Shown: positions 15,602-24,657 of the stretch, in pieces
Position numbering within the stretch: position 1 is the first letter of the stretch
Layout: every line of letters starts with the position of its first letter
Origin: an uncultured Clostridia bacterium
Lineage (GTDB): Bacteria > Bacillota > Clostridia > UBA1381
Direction: 5' to 3'
DNA length: 42,816 nucleotides
NCBI GenBank assembly: GCA_934476075.1
Contig: CAKSNH010000018.1
Span: 1-42,816 of the forward strand
Notes under the pieces: generated by a model
What the model was told of the DNA's origin: nothing
Databases searched by the model: none
The model's input: only the letters and a program-made list of their open reading frames with translations
Program-made: the position numbers and the translations under genes

Positions 15602-16942
15602 ATGAAGAATAAATGGAATAGTTTGTTATCAAACATACTGATTTTATTATCGGATACAATGATTGTTTTTTCTATTATTGTATTGGTGGGATTGCATTTT
15701 CAGAATGAGGCAACGGGATATTTCGGACGTGGGAGTATTAAAGTTGCTACGGTATTTATGATTATAAATATAATTGCGTCGGTTATGCTGAATATGTATA
15801 AGCTGAGGTTCAAGCAGACCAATGAAATGGTTATGTGCGAGGTAATTACGGGGATTATCGCCGGTTTCGGTGCGGTGGTATATGCGATTATAGACAAAGC
15901 ATATGATTTTACGCAGATTGCAATTCAATACACTATTATTGTTAGCGTGTTGCTGTCTATTATTGCATTGTGTGTGTGGCGGTTTATATTGATGTGTTTG
16001 GTAAACAGATTTCATATAAAGGATAAGCTGATGGTTATTGAACACAGCAGTGATGACGAGGAAAACAGCATTGCAAAAAAGATAAAATATACAAGTATGA
16101 AATGGTTTGATACATGGTATATGAAATGCGATTTTGAAAATGATGATAAAATTGCAGAAATGATAGGCAAAATTTCGGAATACGACAGTGTGATGATAAC
16201 ACAGTCAATTCCTGAAAAAGCCAAAAGAAAGATTACCGATGCGGCGATAGGCGAGGGCAAAAGCGTATATATTGTGCCGACATGGTATGATATTAATTTG
16301 ACCAAATATTCGCTTATACAGTTTGATGATGTGCCGACTTTTTTTATAAAACCGTTTAATATTGAGCGTTATCAGCAGTTTGTAAAACGATTTATGGATA
16401 TAGTGTTATCGGTAATCGGAATAGTGGTGACATCGCCGATAATGCTTGCGGCGGCAATTTTAATTAAGTGCGACAGCAAAGGTCCTGTGATATATCAGCA
16501 GGAGCGTGTGACCAAAAACAGAAAGAAATTTTTTATATACAAATTCAGGACAATGGTTGATGATGCGGAGAAAGAGTCGGGGCCAAGACTTGCGTCAAGC
16601 GGTGACGTGCGTATAACCAAAGTGGGAAAGGTTTTGCGTGCATGGAGAATTGACGAACTGCCGCAGATGTTTAATATATTAAAAGGCGATATGAGCGTGG
16701 TCGGCCCAAGACCGGAACGTCCTGTTTTTGTGGACAAGTTCTGTGAGCGTTACCAAGGCTATGACAAGCGTTTTATTGTCAAAGCCGGATTGACGGGATA
16801 TGCACAGACATACGGCAAATATGATACAGATGTAAGGGATAAGATGCTGTATGATTTATTGTATATTCGTGAGTATTCATTGGCATTGGATATAAAAATT
16901 ATTTTGCTTACACTGAAAACCATTTTGACACATAACGGATAA
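15602..16942 (+). CDS. Polyprenyl-phosphate sugar-phosphate transferase (initiating enzyme)
   Basis: This protein transfers a sugar-1-phosphate from a UDP-sugar to undecaprenyl phosphate, the first step of lipid-linked exopolysaccharide assembly. The 446-aa protein has four N-terminal membrane segments (about residues 12-130), a soluble middle part, a further membrane hairpin near 262-282 and the PF02397 catalytic domain. The latter contains KRFMDIVLS, YKFRTMVDDAE, RITKVGKVLRAWRIDELPQ and MSVVGPRPERP. ATG 15602 has GGGGG 5 nt upstream; the frame is open from 15545. It opens the cluster. WcaJ/CpsE/WbaP-type substrates (glucose, galactose) cannot be distinguished here. Confidence 0.9.
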   Translation: MKNKWNSLLSNILILLSDTMIVFSIIVLVGLHFQNEATGYFGRGSIKVATVFMIINIIASVMLNMYKLRFKQTNEMVMCEVITGIIAGFGAVVYAIIDKAYDFTQIAIQYTIIVSVLLSIIALCVWRFILMCLVNRFHIKDKLMVIEHSSDDEENSIAKKIKYTSMKWFDTWYMKCDFENDDKIAEMIGKISEYDSVMITQSIPEKAKRKITDAAIGEGKSVYIVPTWYDINLTKYSLIQFDDVPTFFIKPFNIERYQQFVKRFMDIVLSVIGIVVTSPIMLAAAILIKCDSKGPVIYQQERVTKNRKKFFIYKFRTMVDDAEKESGPRLASSGDVRITKVGKVLRAWRIDELPQMFNILKGDMSVVGPRPERPVFVDKFCERYQGYDKRFIVKAGLTGYAQTYGKYDTDVRDKMLYDLLYIREYSLALDIKIILLTLKTILTHNG

Positions 16943-16970
16943 TTTTCGCTATTGAAAGGATTGAGCGGTA

Positions 16971-18185
16971 ATGTGTGATATATTGATATTGGGGAGTATG
17001 TTTCCGAGCGGTATGGAAGATGAAATAATTAAAAAAAGCAGGGCGTCTACGCTGCAATTTGCCGCAAATTCGCATCTGCGAATGATTATTGACGGGATTG
17101 AAGAAAATGTCGGGGCAAAGGATACGGTGCTTAATATACTTCCGATTGGTTCTTATCCGAAAAGATACAGTGACGCATTTATCAAAACATTTAATTATTC
17201 GTATGGCTTGCAAAATAATCATATAAATGTGGGTTACTGCAATATCACACTTGTGAAACAGTTTTCAAAACCGCACAGATTGGTTAGAGCGGCATTAAGA
17301 TGGGCGAAAATGCACGAAAATGATAGATTTATAGTGTTAGTGTATACGATAGAACCGGAATTTTTGGCGGCGGCGATGGCATTAAAGAAAAAATATAATT
17401 GCCATGTATGTCAGATAGTGACCGATTTGCCCGAATATACGGATATGGACAAAGGCGGAAAATATATTTTCAGGCTTGCGACAAGATATCGTGTAAAGAA
17501 TACGTTTGCCAAAATCGGCAGTGCGGACAGTTATGTGTTTTTGACCAAACAGATGGCGGAGCACTTTGGTGTTGAGAACAAACCGTATATTGTTATGGAG
17601 GGGCTTGTTCCTGATAAGAATATTGCGGAGAATAAGTATATTTCCCAAGAAATAAAATATATAGTCTATACGGGAAGTCTTACAAAAAAGTATGGTGTTA
17701 TGGATTTGATGGACGCATTTTTGAAACTGAAAAATCCGAATTACAGGCTTGTAATCTGCGGGAGCGGTGAGGCGGAGCAGGACATACGAAACATAACGGA
17801 TAAGCGTGTGATTTTTAAAGGTGCACTGCCGCATAAAGAGGCGAAAGAATTGCAGTCGAAAGCGACGATTTTGGTAAATCCGAGAGGGAATAACGAGGAA
17901 TTTACCAAGTATTCGTTCCCGTCAAAAATAATGGAGTATATGCTGACTGGCAGACCTGTTTTGTGTTTTAAACTGGACGGTATGCCCGATGAGTATGACG
18001 ATTATCTGAATTATTTTGAAAGCACGGAAAGTATGGCAGAAGAAATAGAAAAATATTGCCAAATGCCTGAGGAAGAATTGACGAAAATAGGGAAGAAAGC
18101 ACAGCAATATGTACTTGAAAATAAGAATGTACATATACAGACAAAACGTATGCTTGAAATGATAGATAATTGTATGAACAGTTAA
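16971..18185 (+). CDS. Glycosyltransferase family 4-like
   Basis: A 404-aa cytosolic GT-B glycosyltransferase. The C-terminal Rossmann half has YTGSLTKKYGVMDL (near 228-241), LVICGSGEAE and FKGALPHKEA. It then has the nucleotide-sugar-binding segment PSKIMEYMLTGRPVL (near 312-326), a degenerate EX7E site typical of GT4. It is expected to add a sugar to the lipid-linked repeat unit; donor and linkage are unknown. AAAGGA precedes the ATG. It follows the initiating transferase by 28 bp and precedes another GT4 by 27 bp. Confidence 0.82.
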   Translation: MCDILILGSMFPSGMEDEIIKKSRASTLQFAANSHLRMIIDGIEENVGAKDTVLNILPIGSYPKRYSDAFIKTFNYSYGLQNNHINVGYCNITLVKQFSKPHRLVRAALRWAKMHENDRFIVLVYTIEPEFLAAAMALKKKYNCHVCQIVTDLPEYTDMDKGGKYIFRLATRYRVKNTFAKIGSADSYVFLTKQMAEHFGVENKPYIVMEGLVPDKNIAENKYISQEIKYIVYTGSLTKKYGVMDLMDAFLKLKNPNYRLVICGSGEAEQDIRNITDKRVIFKGALPHKEAKELQSKATILVNPRGNNEEFTKYSFPSKIMEYMLTGRPVLCFKLDGMPDEYDDYLNYFESTESMAEEIEKYCQMPEEELTKIGKKAQQYVLENKNVHIQTKRMLEMIDNCMNS

Positions 18186-18212
18186 TGTGTTTTAAAGCGA
18201 AAGGACAGGGAT

Positions 18213-19445
18213 ATGAAAAAGGATATATTAATAGCTTGTCAGCCGTTAGACGTCGGCGGAGTTACAAGAAGTTTATTATCTCTTTTATATTGCATAGATT
18301 ATGAAAAATACAATATAGACCTTATTTTAATGCGAAACAGCGGTGAATTTTTAGACACAATTCCCGATGAAGTAAATTTATTAGAGCCTGCACTGAACGA
18401 GAAAAATTATTATTTGGCAAAGCTGAAAAAATTTTTCCTGTATACCGTAAAGGGATATTTTATTTATAATTTCTTTTATAAGCGGACAGTCGGACGAAAA
18501 TACAAAAACAGTGATTTTCAGCTTATGGCAGGACTTGCAAGATGTACGGCGGCGAGAAAATTGAAGAAAAAATATGATATTGCGATAGGGTATATAGAGG
18601 GATTTGAAAATGCGTATATAGTAAAAAAGGTGAATGCGGACAAGAAAATAGGATATATTCACGTTGATTATGAAAATGCGGGGCTTGACCCGAGATTTGA
18701 CAGAAAAATATTTGAAAGCCTTGACAATATTGTGCTTATTTCAAATGAAAATCGGCAGAGCTTTAACAGAGTGTTCCCGCAGTTTGCGAAAAAGTCGAGA
18801 GTGGTTGAAAATATAATATGCCGTAATTTGATAAAAAATTTGGCAAACGAAAAAATACAAGATTTTGAACTTGATAAAGATTATTTTAATATAGTTACGG
18901 CGGCAAGATTGGTAATAAAGCACAAAGGATTGGACAGAGCGGTAAAGGCTTTGGAAAGATTGAAAAAGGCAGGCTATAAGGTTAGGTGGTATGTGTTCGG
19001 AGAGGGTGCGGACAGAAATATTTTGGAGAATATGATAGAAGAATATGGGCTGCGGAATGATTTTATCTTAATGGGCGAAAGAAAAAATGTGTATCCGTAT
19101 ATAGAAAAATGTGATGTGTTTGCCATGCCGTCAAGATATGAGGGAAAACCGATAGCGGTATCCGAGGCACAGGTATTGGGGATTGTGCCGATTGTGACCC
19201 GATATTTATCGGCGGAGGAACAGATAAACAATAACATTGACGGTTTGATTTTGGAAAATACAGATGAGGCAATATATTACGGCTTGAAAAGAGTTTTGGA
19301 CGACCGTGATTTTCTGCAAAAAATGAAAGATAATTTGGCAGTTAAAAACGACGATTTCTATACAGGTTTACGGCAGTTTTATGATTTACTGGAAAATGAT
19401 AATAAGTCTGCCAATAAAGGCAGACTTGCGGAAAAAGTATTGTAA
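18213..19445 (+). CDS. Glycosyltransferase family 4
   Basis: A 410-aa GT-B enzyme. QPLDVGGVTRSLLSLL at the N-terminus is the glycine-rich acceptor-side loop. In the C-terminal half, TAARLVIKHKGLDRAVKAL, VFGEGADRN, LMGERKNVYPYIEKCDVFAMPSR and EGKPIAVSEAQVLGI form a good GT4 signature with an EX7E-like pair (Glu in YEGKP, Glu in VSEAQ). It probably adds the second or third sugar of the repeat unit. AAAGGACAGGG precedes the ATG. A 125-bp gap with its own promoter-like site follows. Confidence 0.87.
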   Translation: MKKDILIACQPLDVGGVTRSLLSLLYCIDYEKYNIDLILMRNSGEFLDTIPDEVNLLEPALNEKNYYLAKLKKFFLYTVKGYFIYNFFYKRTVGRKYKNSDFQLMAGLARCTAARKLKKKYDIAIGYIEGFENAYIVKKVNADKKIGYIHVDYENAGLDPRFDRKIFESLDNIVLISNENRQSFNRVFPQFAKKSRVVENIICRNLIKNLANEKIQDFELDKDYFNIVTAARLVIKHKGLDRAVKALERLKKAGYKVRWYVFGEGADRNILENMIEEYGLRNDFILMGERKNVYPYIEKCDVFAMPSRYEGKPIAVSEAQVLGIVPIVTRYLSAEEQINNNIDGLILENTDEAIYYGLKRVLDDRDFLQKMKDNLAVKNDDFYTGLRQFYDLLENDNKSANKGRLAEKVL

Positions 19446-19478
19446 TCGGATTTTAATGTATTTTTAATAAAATATATC

Positions 19479-19507
19479 TTTAAAAAATATATAGAAGGTG
19501 TTATAAT
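19479..19507 (+). promoter_or_regulatory. Internal extended -10 promoter
   Basis: TGTTATAAT (extended TGn plus TATAAT, 19499-19507) with a weak TTTAAA (19479-19484) 17 bp upstream. It would allow separate transcription of the polymerase and chain-length genes. Confidence 0.45.
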
Positions 19508-19570
19508 AAAATAGGAATTATTATATAGTGGAAATTAATGACATGATGAGTTCGATAAAGGAGTATACTT

Positions 19571-20956
19571 GTGCAGACGACAGAATTTGAGGCCACTAAA
19601 AAATCCGGTCTTGCTCATAAAAAAATAAAATGGCGGAATGTTTCGTGGCTTGCAATTTTGCTTTGCATGACGGCGATAGTACTTGTTCCGTCCTTGTATA
19701 TACCGCTGACATGGCTTATGGTGCCGTTTGTGGGAATTTTGTTTTTTTATGATGATTTTTATACGCTGTGCGGAATGTTTCTGTTTTTTGAAGAAAATTT
19801 GGTGCTGATACCCGGACTTGCACTGTTTGCGGTGTATTCCATGCTTGTTATAGTGAAGTATTTCTTGTTTGACAAGGCAGAGAAGAAAATCCCCGTGCTT
19901 ATAATTCCGGCTGTATGTATAATGCTTATGTATGCAATATTTGCCATGCCGACAGCCGATACGACCGCAGCAAGGCTCACCTATATAAATTCGGGGCGTG
20001 TGCCGCCGTCCGACGCAATGATTAATATGCGTCTTATCATAGGATATATGCTTGACAGTGCGGTAATTATTATACTTGCACTTAGAATCAGTCATGATGA
20101 TAAATTGAAAAATCAGCTGTGTCCGGTTATTGTATGCTCGGCGGTGTTGTCGGGCATATACGGCTATGTTGCCGGAAATATATTCAATTACGGTGCAGAG
20201 GGTAACACGATAGTAAGGTACATGGCGAGTTTCAATGACCCGAACTATGCGAGTTTCTTTTTTAATTTTGCAATTTTTATTGTATTGACAAATGCTATGT
20301 TTAAAAAATTGTATGTTAAAATACCGCTGATGATAGTGCTGTACTATTTTCTTGTCGCATCGGGAAGTATGTCGGGACTGATATTCAATATTTTGGGAAT
20401 TATAATTTTTACAATTTTCAAATACCGTGTTAAAATGGTATTGGGATTGCTTATAGCGGCAATAATCGGCGGCGGAGTGGTGTTTATGATTATGAAGATA
20501 CCAAAACTTGCAAATTTGCCTGTTATAGTTAATTTGGAAACAAGAATTTCAAGACAATTTCTTGATAATGAGGATATAAATATGTCCGACGCAACAAGCG
20601 GACGTGAAACACAATGGGAGGTCTATTGGGACTATTTCAAAAGACAGGAGCTTGAAAATAAGCTGTTCGGCGGAAATATTATCATGTCATATTCGATAGA
20701 CCAGAATTTAAAGGAGAAATACGGCAATCCGCCGCACCAGGCATATTTGAGTTTCATTTTGGACTTTGGGCTTGTCGGCGGTGTGATAATGATATTGTTT
20801 TTTGTGATTAAGCTGATTAACACATTTGTGGTTATGTGCAGAACGGAAAGCAGTATGAATTTGCAGTTGTTTTTGATAGCGTGTATGTGGCTGTTTTACG
20901 GAATGGGATTTGATTATTTCGGCGATTGGCGGTTTATGATATTCTATTTCTTGTAA
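19571..20956 (+). CDS. O-antigen/exopolysaccharide polymerase (Wzy-like membrane protein)
   Basis: A 461-aa polytopic membrane protein with about ten hydrophobic segments and one larger hydrophilic loop near residues 320-395, which contains DATSGRETQWEVYWDYF and GNPPHQAYLSF. A large loop with a conserved Arg and His between late membrane segments is typical of Wzy polymerases and WaaL ligases (PF04932 type). It likely joins repeat units on the outer face of the membrane. It begins with GTG at 19571, supported by AAGGAG 7 nt upstream. The cluster context (initiating transferase before, Wzz-like genes after) favours polymerase over ligase. Confidence 0.8.
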   Translation: MQTTEFEATKKSGLAHKKIKWRNVSWLAILLCMTAIVLVPSLYIPLTWLMVPFVGILFFYDDFYTLCGMFLFFEENLVLIPGLALFAVYSMLVIVKYFLFDKAEKKIPVLIIPAVCIMLMYAIFAMPTADTTAARLTYINSGRVPPSDAMINMRLIIGYMLDSAVIIILALRISHDDKLKNQLCPVIVCSAVLSGIYGYVAGNIFNYGAEGNTIVRYMASFNDPNYASFFFNFAIFIVLTNAMFKKLYVKIPLMIVLYYFLVASGSMSGLIFNILGIIIFTIFKYRVKMVLGLLIAAIIGGGVVFMIMKIPKLANLPVIVNLETRISRQFLDNEDINMSDATSGRETQWEVYWDYFKRQELENKLFGGNIIMSYSIDQNLKEKYGNPPHQAYLSFILDFGLVGGVIMILFFVIKLINTFVVMCRTESSMNLQLFLIACMWLFYGMGFDYFGDWRFMIFYFL

Positions 20957-20987
20957 TTGCGTGGGATTGGGATTGAGGAAATAATTT

Positions 20988-22439
20988 ATGAAAAGTTTAT
21001 TATATATCTGGAAAAATAAATGGAAAATATTTATTGTATCATGTATAGTTACGGCAGTGTTTTTTTCGAGCCTATGTTACAAAACACATTATTCTGCCGG
21101 AATGACAATGTCGTTTATTTATCCTAACTCGGAAAAAGGAAAATATCCCGACGGAACACGTTTTAATGCTTACGACATGGTATCCGATGATGTGCTTAAA
21201 GCCACTATTGATGCGTATAACGAGGTTTCGCCGCTTAGAATATCATTGAGTGATATTGAAAACAGTATATATATTAAAGAGTGTCTGACAACAGATGTGG
21301 AGTCAAAAGTAAATGAGGCAAGACAGCTGGGTATGGATTATTCATACTTTGCAAATGAGTATAATGTAACATTTCAGCCGGTGTTTAAACTCGGTGTTGC
21401 GGATAAGAGCAAATGGTTCGGGTTAAAACCGTATGTGGACAACAATCTGTTTATGGAGAAATTTTATGAGTCATATGTAAATTATTTTATGCAGCAGCAC
21501 GCCGAAAAGAATATTATCAAAGGTTTATCGAAAGATTTGGACACAAATACATTTGATTATCTTGAAATTTCAAGCAGATATACCAATCAGGTGAATATGT
21601 GCATAAATTATCTTGAAGGTAAAAATCAGGAAAACGGTTCGTTCCGCTCCACACAGACGGGATTGACATTCAATGATTTGATAAATTCGTTCAGAAATTT
21701 TAAAAATGTGCAGATTCAGAATTTGACGGCGTTTGTATCGTCAAGTAAACTGACAAAAGACCCTGTTGAATTTGTGAACAAATTGCAGGTTGAAAATGTG
21801 AAAAATAATCTTGAATACAGCAAATATAAGGCGGAGGCGGATTTGTCGAAGCAGGCAATGAATGAATATGACCATACGTTTGAAGAAAATATTGTGGTTG
21901 CCGGTGTGAGCGAGGAGGACGGCTTGTATCAGACAAGGGCAAAAACCGCATATGATACGATTACCAAAAGGGCACATGATGCCGGTGTGAAAGCAGAGAA
22001 TATATATCAGGATATTGAAGAAAACAAGCGGTTGATAAAAGAATATGGTACAACGAAAATGACCGATGATGAGCGTGCACGATTATCGCAGATTGCGGAC
22101 GGCATGATTGGCGAAATAAAAACTGCCAATGCGGATTTGGTGGAAAAAGCGGATACTACGGTTGAAGAGTATTTAAAATCGAAATCAAGCGATTATGTAA
22201 GACGTGAAGTGAGCGGAAAAAGCTATATTAATTTATACGTCATAATCAAGTGCGGAATAGTATTTGTCGGTACGGGAGTGCTTGTGTTATGTTTCTTGGT
22301 TATGAAGGATTTTGGCAAAAAGAATAAAATTAAGCTGTTTAAAAAGAAAAACAAGGCTAAAAAGAAAAATAAAGAAACACCTAAAATTGAGTTTGAAAAA
22401 CCGTCTAAATACAGACGTGCAAAACGTGCAAGAAAATAG
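20988..22439 (+). CDS. Wzz-like polysaccharide chain-length protein, EAL-less paralogue
   Basis: A 483-aa protein with the two-membrane-segment plan of chain-length determinants. There is a short cytosolic start, membrane segment 1 (about 12-30), a long extracytoplasmic coiled-coil-rich domain (about 31-405), membrane segment 2 (about 408-432) and a tail of ~45 residues extremely rich in Lys and Arg. Near the first segment it has an 'AYDMVSDDV' motif and in the middle FRSTQTGLTFNDL. Both recur in the next gene's product (AYEMVSPAV, FRSTKTGLSFDDL), so the two are paralogues. No Walker motif is present, so it is not a kinase fusion. The basic tail could touch a partner, nucleotides or lipid head groups. 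Confidence 0.75.
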   Translation: MKSLLYIWKNKWKIFIVSCIVTAVFFSSLCYKTHYSAGMTMSFIYPNSEKGKYPDGTRFNAYDMVSDDVLKATIDAYNEVSPLRISLSDIENSIYIKECLTTDVESKVNEARQLGMDYSYFANEYNVTFQPVFKLGVADKSKWFGLKPYVDNNLFMEKFYESYVNYFMQQHAEKNIIKGLSKDLDTNTFDYLEISSRYTNQVNMCINYLEGKNQENGSFRSTQTGLTFNDLINSFRNFKNVQIQNLTAFVSSSKLTKDPVEFVNKLQVENVKNNLEYSKYKAEADLSKQAMNEYDHTFEENIVVAGVSEEDGLYQTRAKTAYDTITKRAHDAGVKAENIYQDIEENKRLIKEYGTTKMTDDERARLSQIADGMIGEIKTANADLVEKADTTVEEYLKSKSSDYVRREVSGKSYINLYVIIKCGIVFVGTGVLVLCFLVMKDFGKKNKIKLFKKKNKAKKKNKETPKIEFEKPSKYRRAKRARK

Positions 22440-22480
22440 CGGCGGATACGGTATAGAAACGGAAAGGCAACAGGTAGCTT

Positions 22481-24628
22481 ATGTCAATATCAATTATAGA
22501 ACTGATAAATTATATAAAAAAGCATATGGCGATTGTGTTGGTGTGTATAATTTTGTGCGGTGTGCTGGGCGATTTATATTATAAGCGTGCACAAAAATAT
22601 TATGCTTCCACAACTGTAAATTATACATTTGAAAATGCGGAAAAGGGCACAAATCCGAAAGGGGAAAGTCTTGATGCGTATGAAATGGTTTCGCCGGCGG
22701 TTATAGAAAAGGCAATAGATGAACTTAATCTGAATGTTGGTATTGAATCGATAAGAAGTTCAACAACTATAACTCCGTTTATTGACGAGTCTACAAAGGA
22801 AAAACAGGATGCCATGCTGAAACAGGGCGAGGAATATGAGTATTTTCCGACTAAATATACCGTTACGTTTGTAAGCGGCGAAAAAGAGGGTGCAGACTAT
22901 GGTGTACAAGTCTTAAACAGATTGTTTGAGGCTTATGATGAGTATATACAGGAAACATATACCAACACCGGTAAAATCCCTGATGTATTTTCAAATATAG
23001 ATTACAACAAATATGACTATATGGAAATATGCGAATTATATGAGGAGCAGCTGAAAAATGTGTTGAATATGCTTGACGGATATGCAAGTCAGATGTCGGG
23101 TTTCCGCTCAACCAAAACGGGGCTTAGCTTTGACGATTTGAAAATATATTTTTCGAGCATTAAAGATACCGAATATGCAAAATTGTATGCAATAGTTCGT
23201 GCCGGCTGTCTTTCAAAAAATAAAGAAGTGCTTTTGAAAAATTATCAGTACAAAGTTGAACAGCTGCAAATTTCAAACAATAAAAAGGCTGAGGAGTCCA
23301 AGTTGTCATTTGAAATTATGACAAATTTCTATAAACAATATCAGCACGCAGTGACATATAACAACTGGCAGAATGGTCAGGGGTCGAATAACAACAATAT
23401 CATTTACGATGAAACAATCGCTAAAAAAATGACTACCTATGATGAAATTATGACATATTATGTCGATAGCGGTGTTGAGGCGGAAAATGCCGGCAAAGAT
23501 ATTGAATATTACAATCAGCTGATTAATGACTATCAAAATTCAAAATTTACACCTGAGCAGGAGGCGGCAAGCAAAAAAGAGGCGGATTTGCTTATTAAGA
23601 AAATTGATGAAAGTTTGAAAGAATGTATATCTATCGCCAACGAAACATTGAATGATTATAATGTCTACAAGGGTACTAATTATATATCTTATTTGACATC
23701 TGTGTCGGTGGACGCTAAATTGTCAAAAACGGTTATATTGGCATTTGCGGTTATGGCGGGTGCATTTTTGGGAATAATCATTGCAATTTGTATTGAAGTT
23801 ATAAAGCGTCTTATGGAAGAAGAAAAGCTTAAAGATAAGCGTAAGAAAATGCAGCTTTTGGAAAAAGGTGTACTTCCGAAGGATATGGACAATATGCCGC
23901 CGCTTGACAGAGCCTTGTTTGAGGCGGTGTCGGACGAATTGAAAGAATTTTATCTGCTGTATCAGCCTATTGTGGATAACCGAGGCAAGTGGGCAGGTGC
24001 AGAGGCGTTTGTACGTTGGGGAAGTAAGGAATTCGGTACTATTATGCCGAATGAATTTATTGAGATTGCCGAAAAGTACGATATAATGGAAATATTGGGC
24101 AAATGGATTTTGCGAGAGGCTTGTGCAAAGTGTAAAACATGGAATAAGAATTTGGACGCTAATTTCTTTATCAGTGTAAACTTTACGTTTAAACAAGTTA
24201 CAAGCCGGATTTTTATGGACGAGATTTTGGACGCATTGAATGAAGTTAAATTGAACTCGAAGAATTTGGTGCTTGAAGTATCGTCGGGGATAGGTACTGA
24301 AAATGCGGAGGTAATCGAGAAGAAACTATCCGCAATTAAGACGTTCGGCGTGGGAATTGCAATAGATGATTTGAACAATGATACTGATATAGATGATTTG
24401 GCGGATATGCCGATTGATTTTATCAAGGCAAGCCAAGAATATATCGAGGAAAATGACGTGGTTTTGGCAGGCAAGCGATATGATTTCAAGGTTAATGCAC
24501 AAATGGTTGAAACTGCGGAAAGCTATGCAAAATTATCAAATATGGGTGTCGATTATATGCAGGGCTATTATTTCTCAAAGCCGCTGCCTGAGGACCAATT
24601 TATCGAAGAATACAAAAAGAGAATGTAA
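22481..24628 (+). CDS. Wzz-like chain-length protein fused to a degenerate EAL domain
   Basis: A 715-aa protein. Membrane segment 1 (about 15-32), an extracytoplasmic Wzz-like domain homologous to the previous gene, membrane segment 2 (about 415-440), a short linker, and a cytosolic EAL domain (about 478-715). EAL domains hydrolyse or bind cyclic di-GMP. Expected ligand positions are kept: Glu508 (EAF for EAL), Asn567, Glu599, Asp629-Asp630, Lys649, Gln694. The loop after the Asp pair is not FGTG but LNNDT. The residue matching the catalytic Glu of the AEGVE motif is Gln674 (AQMVET). Hydrolysis is therefore unlikely and binding plausible, which would make this a c-di-GMP receptor acting on polymer assembly. 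Confidence 0.85.
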   Translation: MSISIIELINYIKKHMAIVLVCIILCGVLGDLYYKRAQKYYASTTVNYTFENAEKGTNPKGESLDAYEMVSPAVIEKAIDELNLNVGIESIRSSTTITPFIDESTKEKQDAMLKQGEEYEYFPTKYTVTFVSGEKEGADYGVQVLNRLFEAYDEYIQETYTNTGKIPDVFSNIDYNKYDYMEICELYEEQLKNVLNMLDGYASQMSGFRSTKTGLSFDDLKIYFSSIKDTEYAKLYAIVRAGCLSKNKEVLLKNYQYKVEQLQISNNKKAEESKLSFEIMTNFYKQYQHAVTYNNWQNGQGSNNNNIIYDETIAKKMTTYDEIMTYYVDSGVEAENAGKDIEYYNQLINDYQNSKFTPEQEAASKKEADLLIKKIDESLKECISIANETLNDYNVYKGTNYISYLTSVSVDAKLSKTVILAFAVMAGAFLGIIIAICIEVIKRLMEEEKLKDKRKKMQLLEKGVLPKDMDNMPPLDRALFEAVSDELKEFYLLYQPIVDNRGKWAGAEAFVRWGSKEFGTIMPNEFIEIAEKYDIMEILGKWILREACAKCKTWNKNLDANFFISVNFTFKQVTSRIFMDEILDALNEVKLNSKNLVLEVSSGIGTENAEVIEKKLSAIKTFGVGIAIDDLNNDTDIDDLADMPIDFIKASQEYIEENDVVLAGKRYDFKVNAQMVETAESYAKLSNMGVDYMQGYYFSKPLPEDQFIEEYKKRM

Positions 24629-24657
24629 TATATAATTGACAGTGTCGGAGTGAATAA

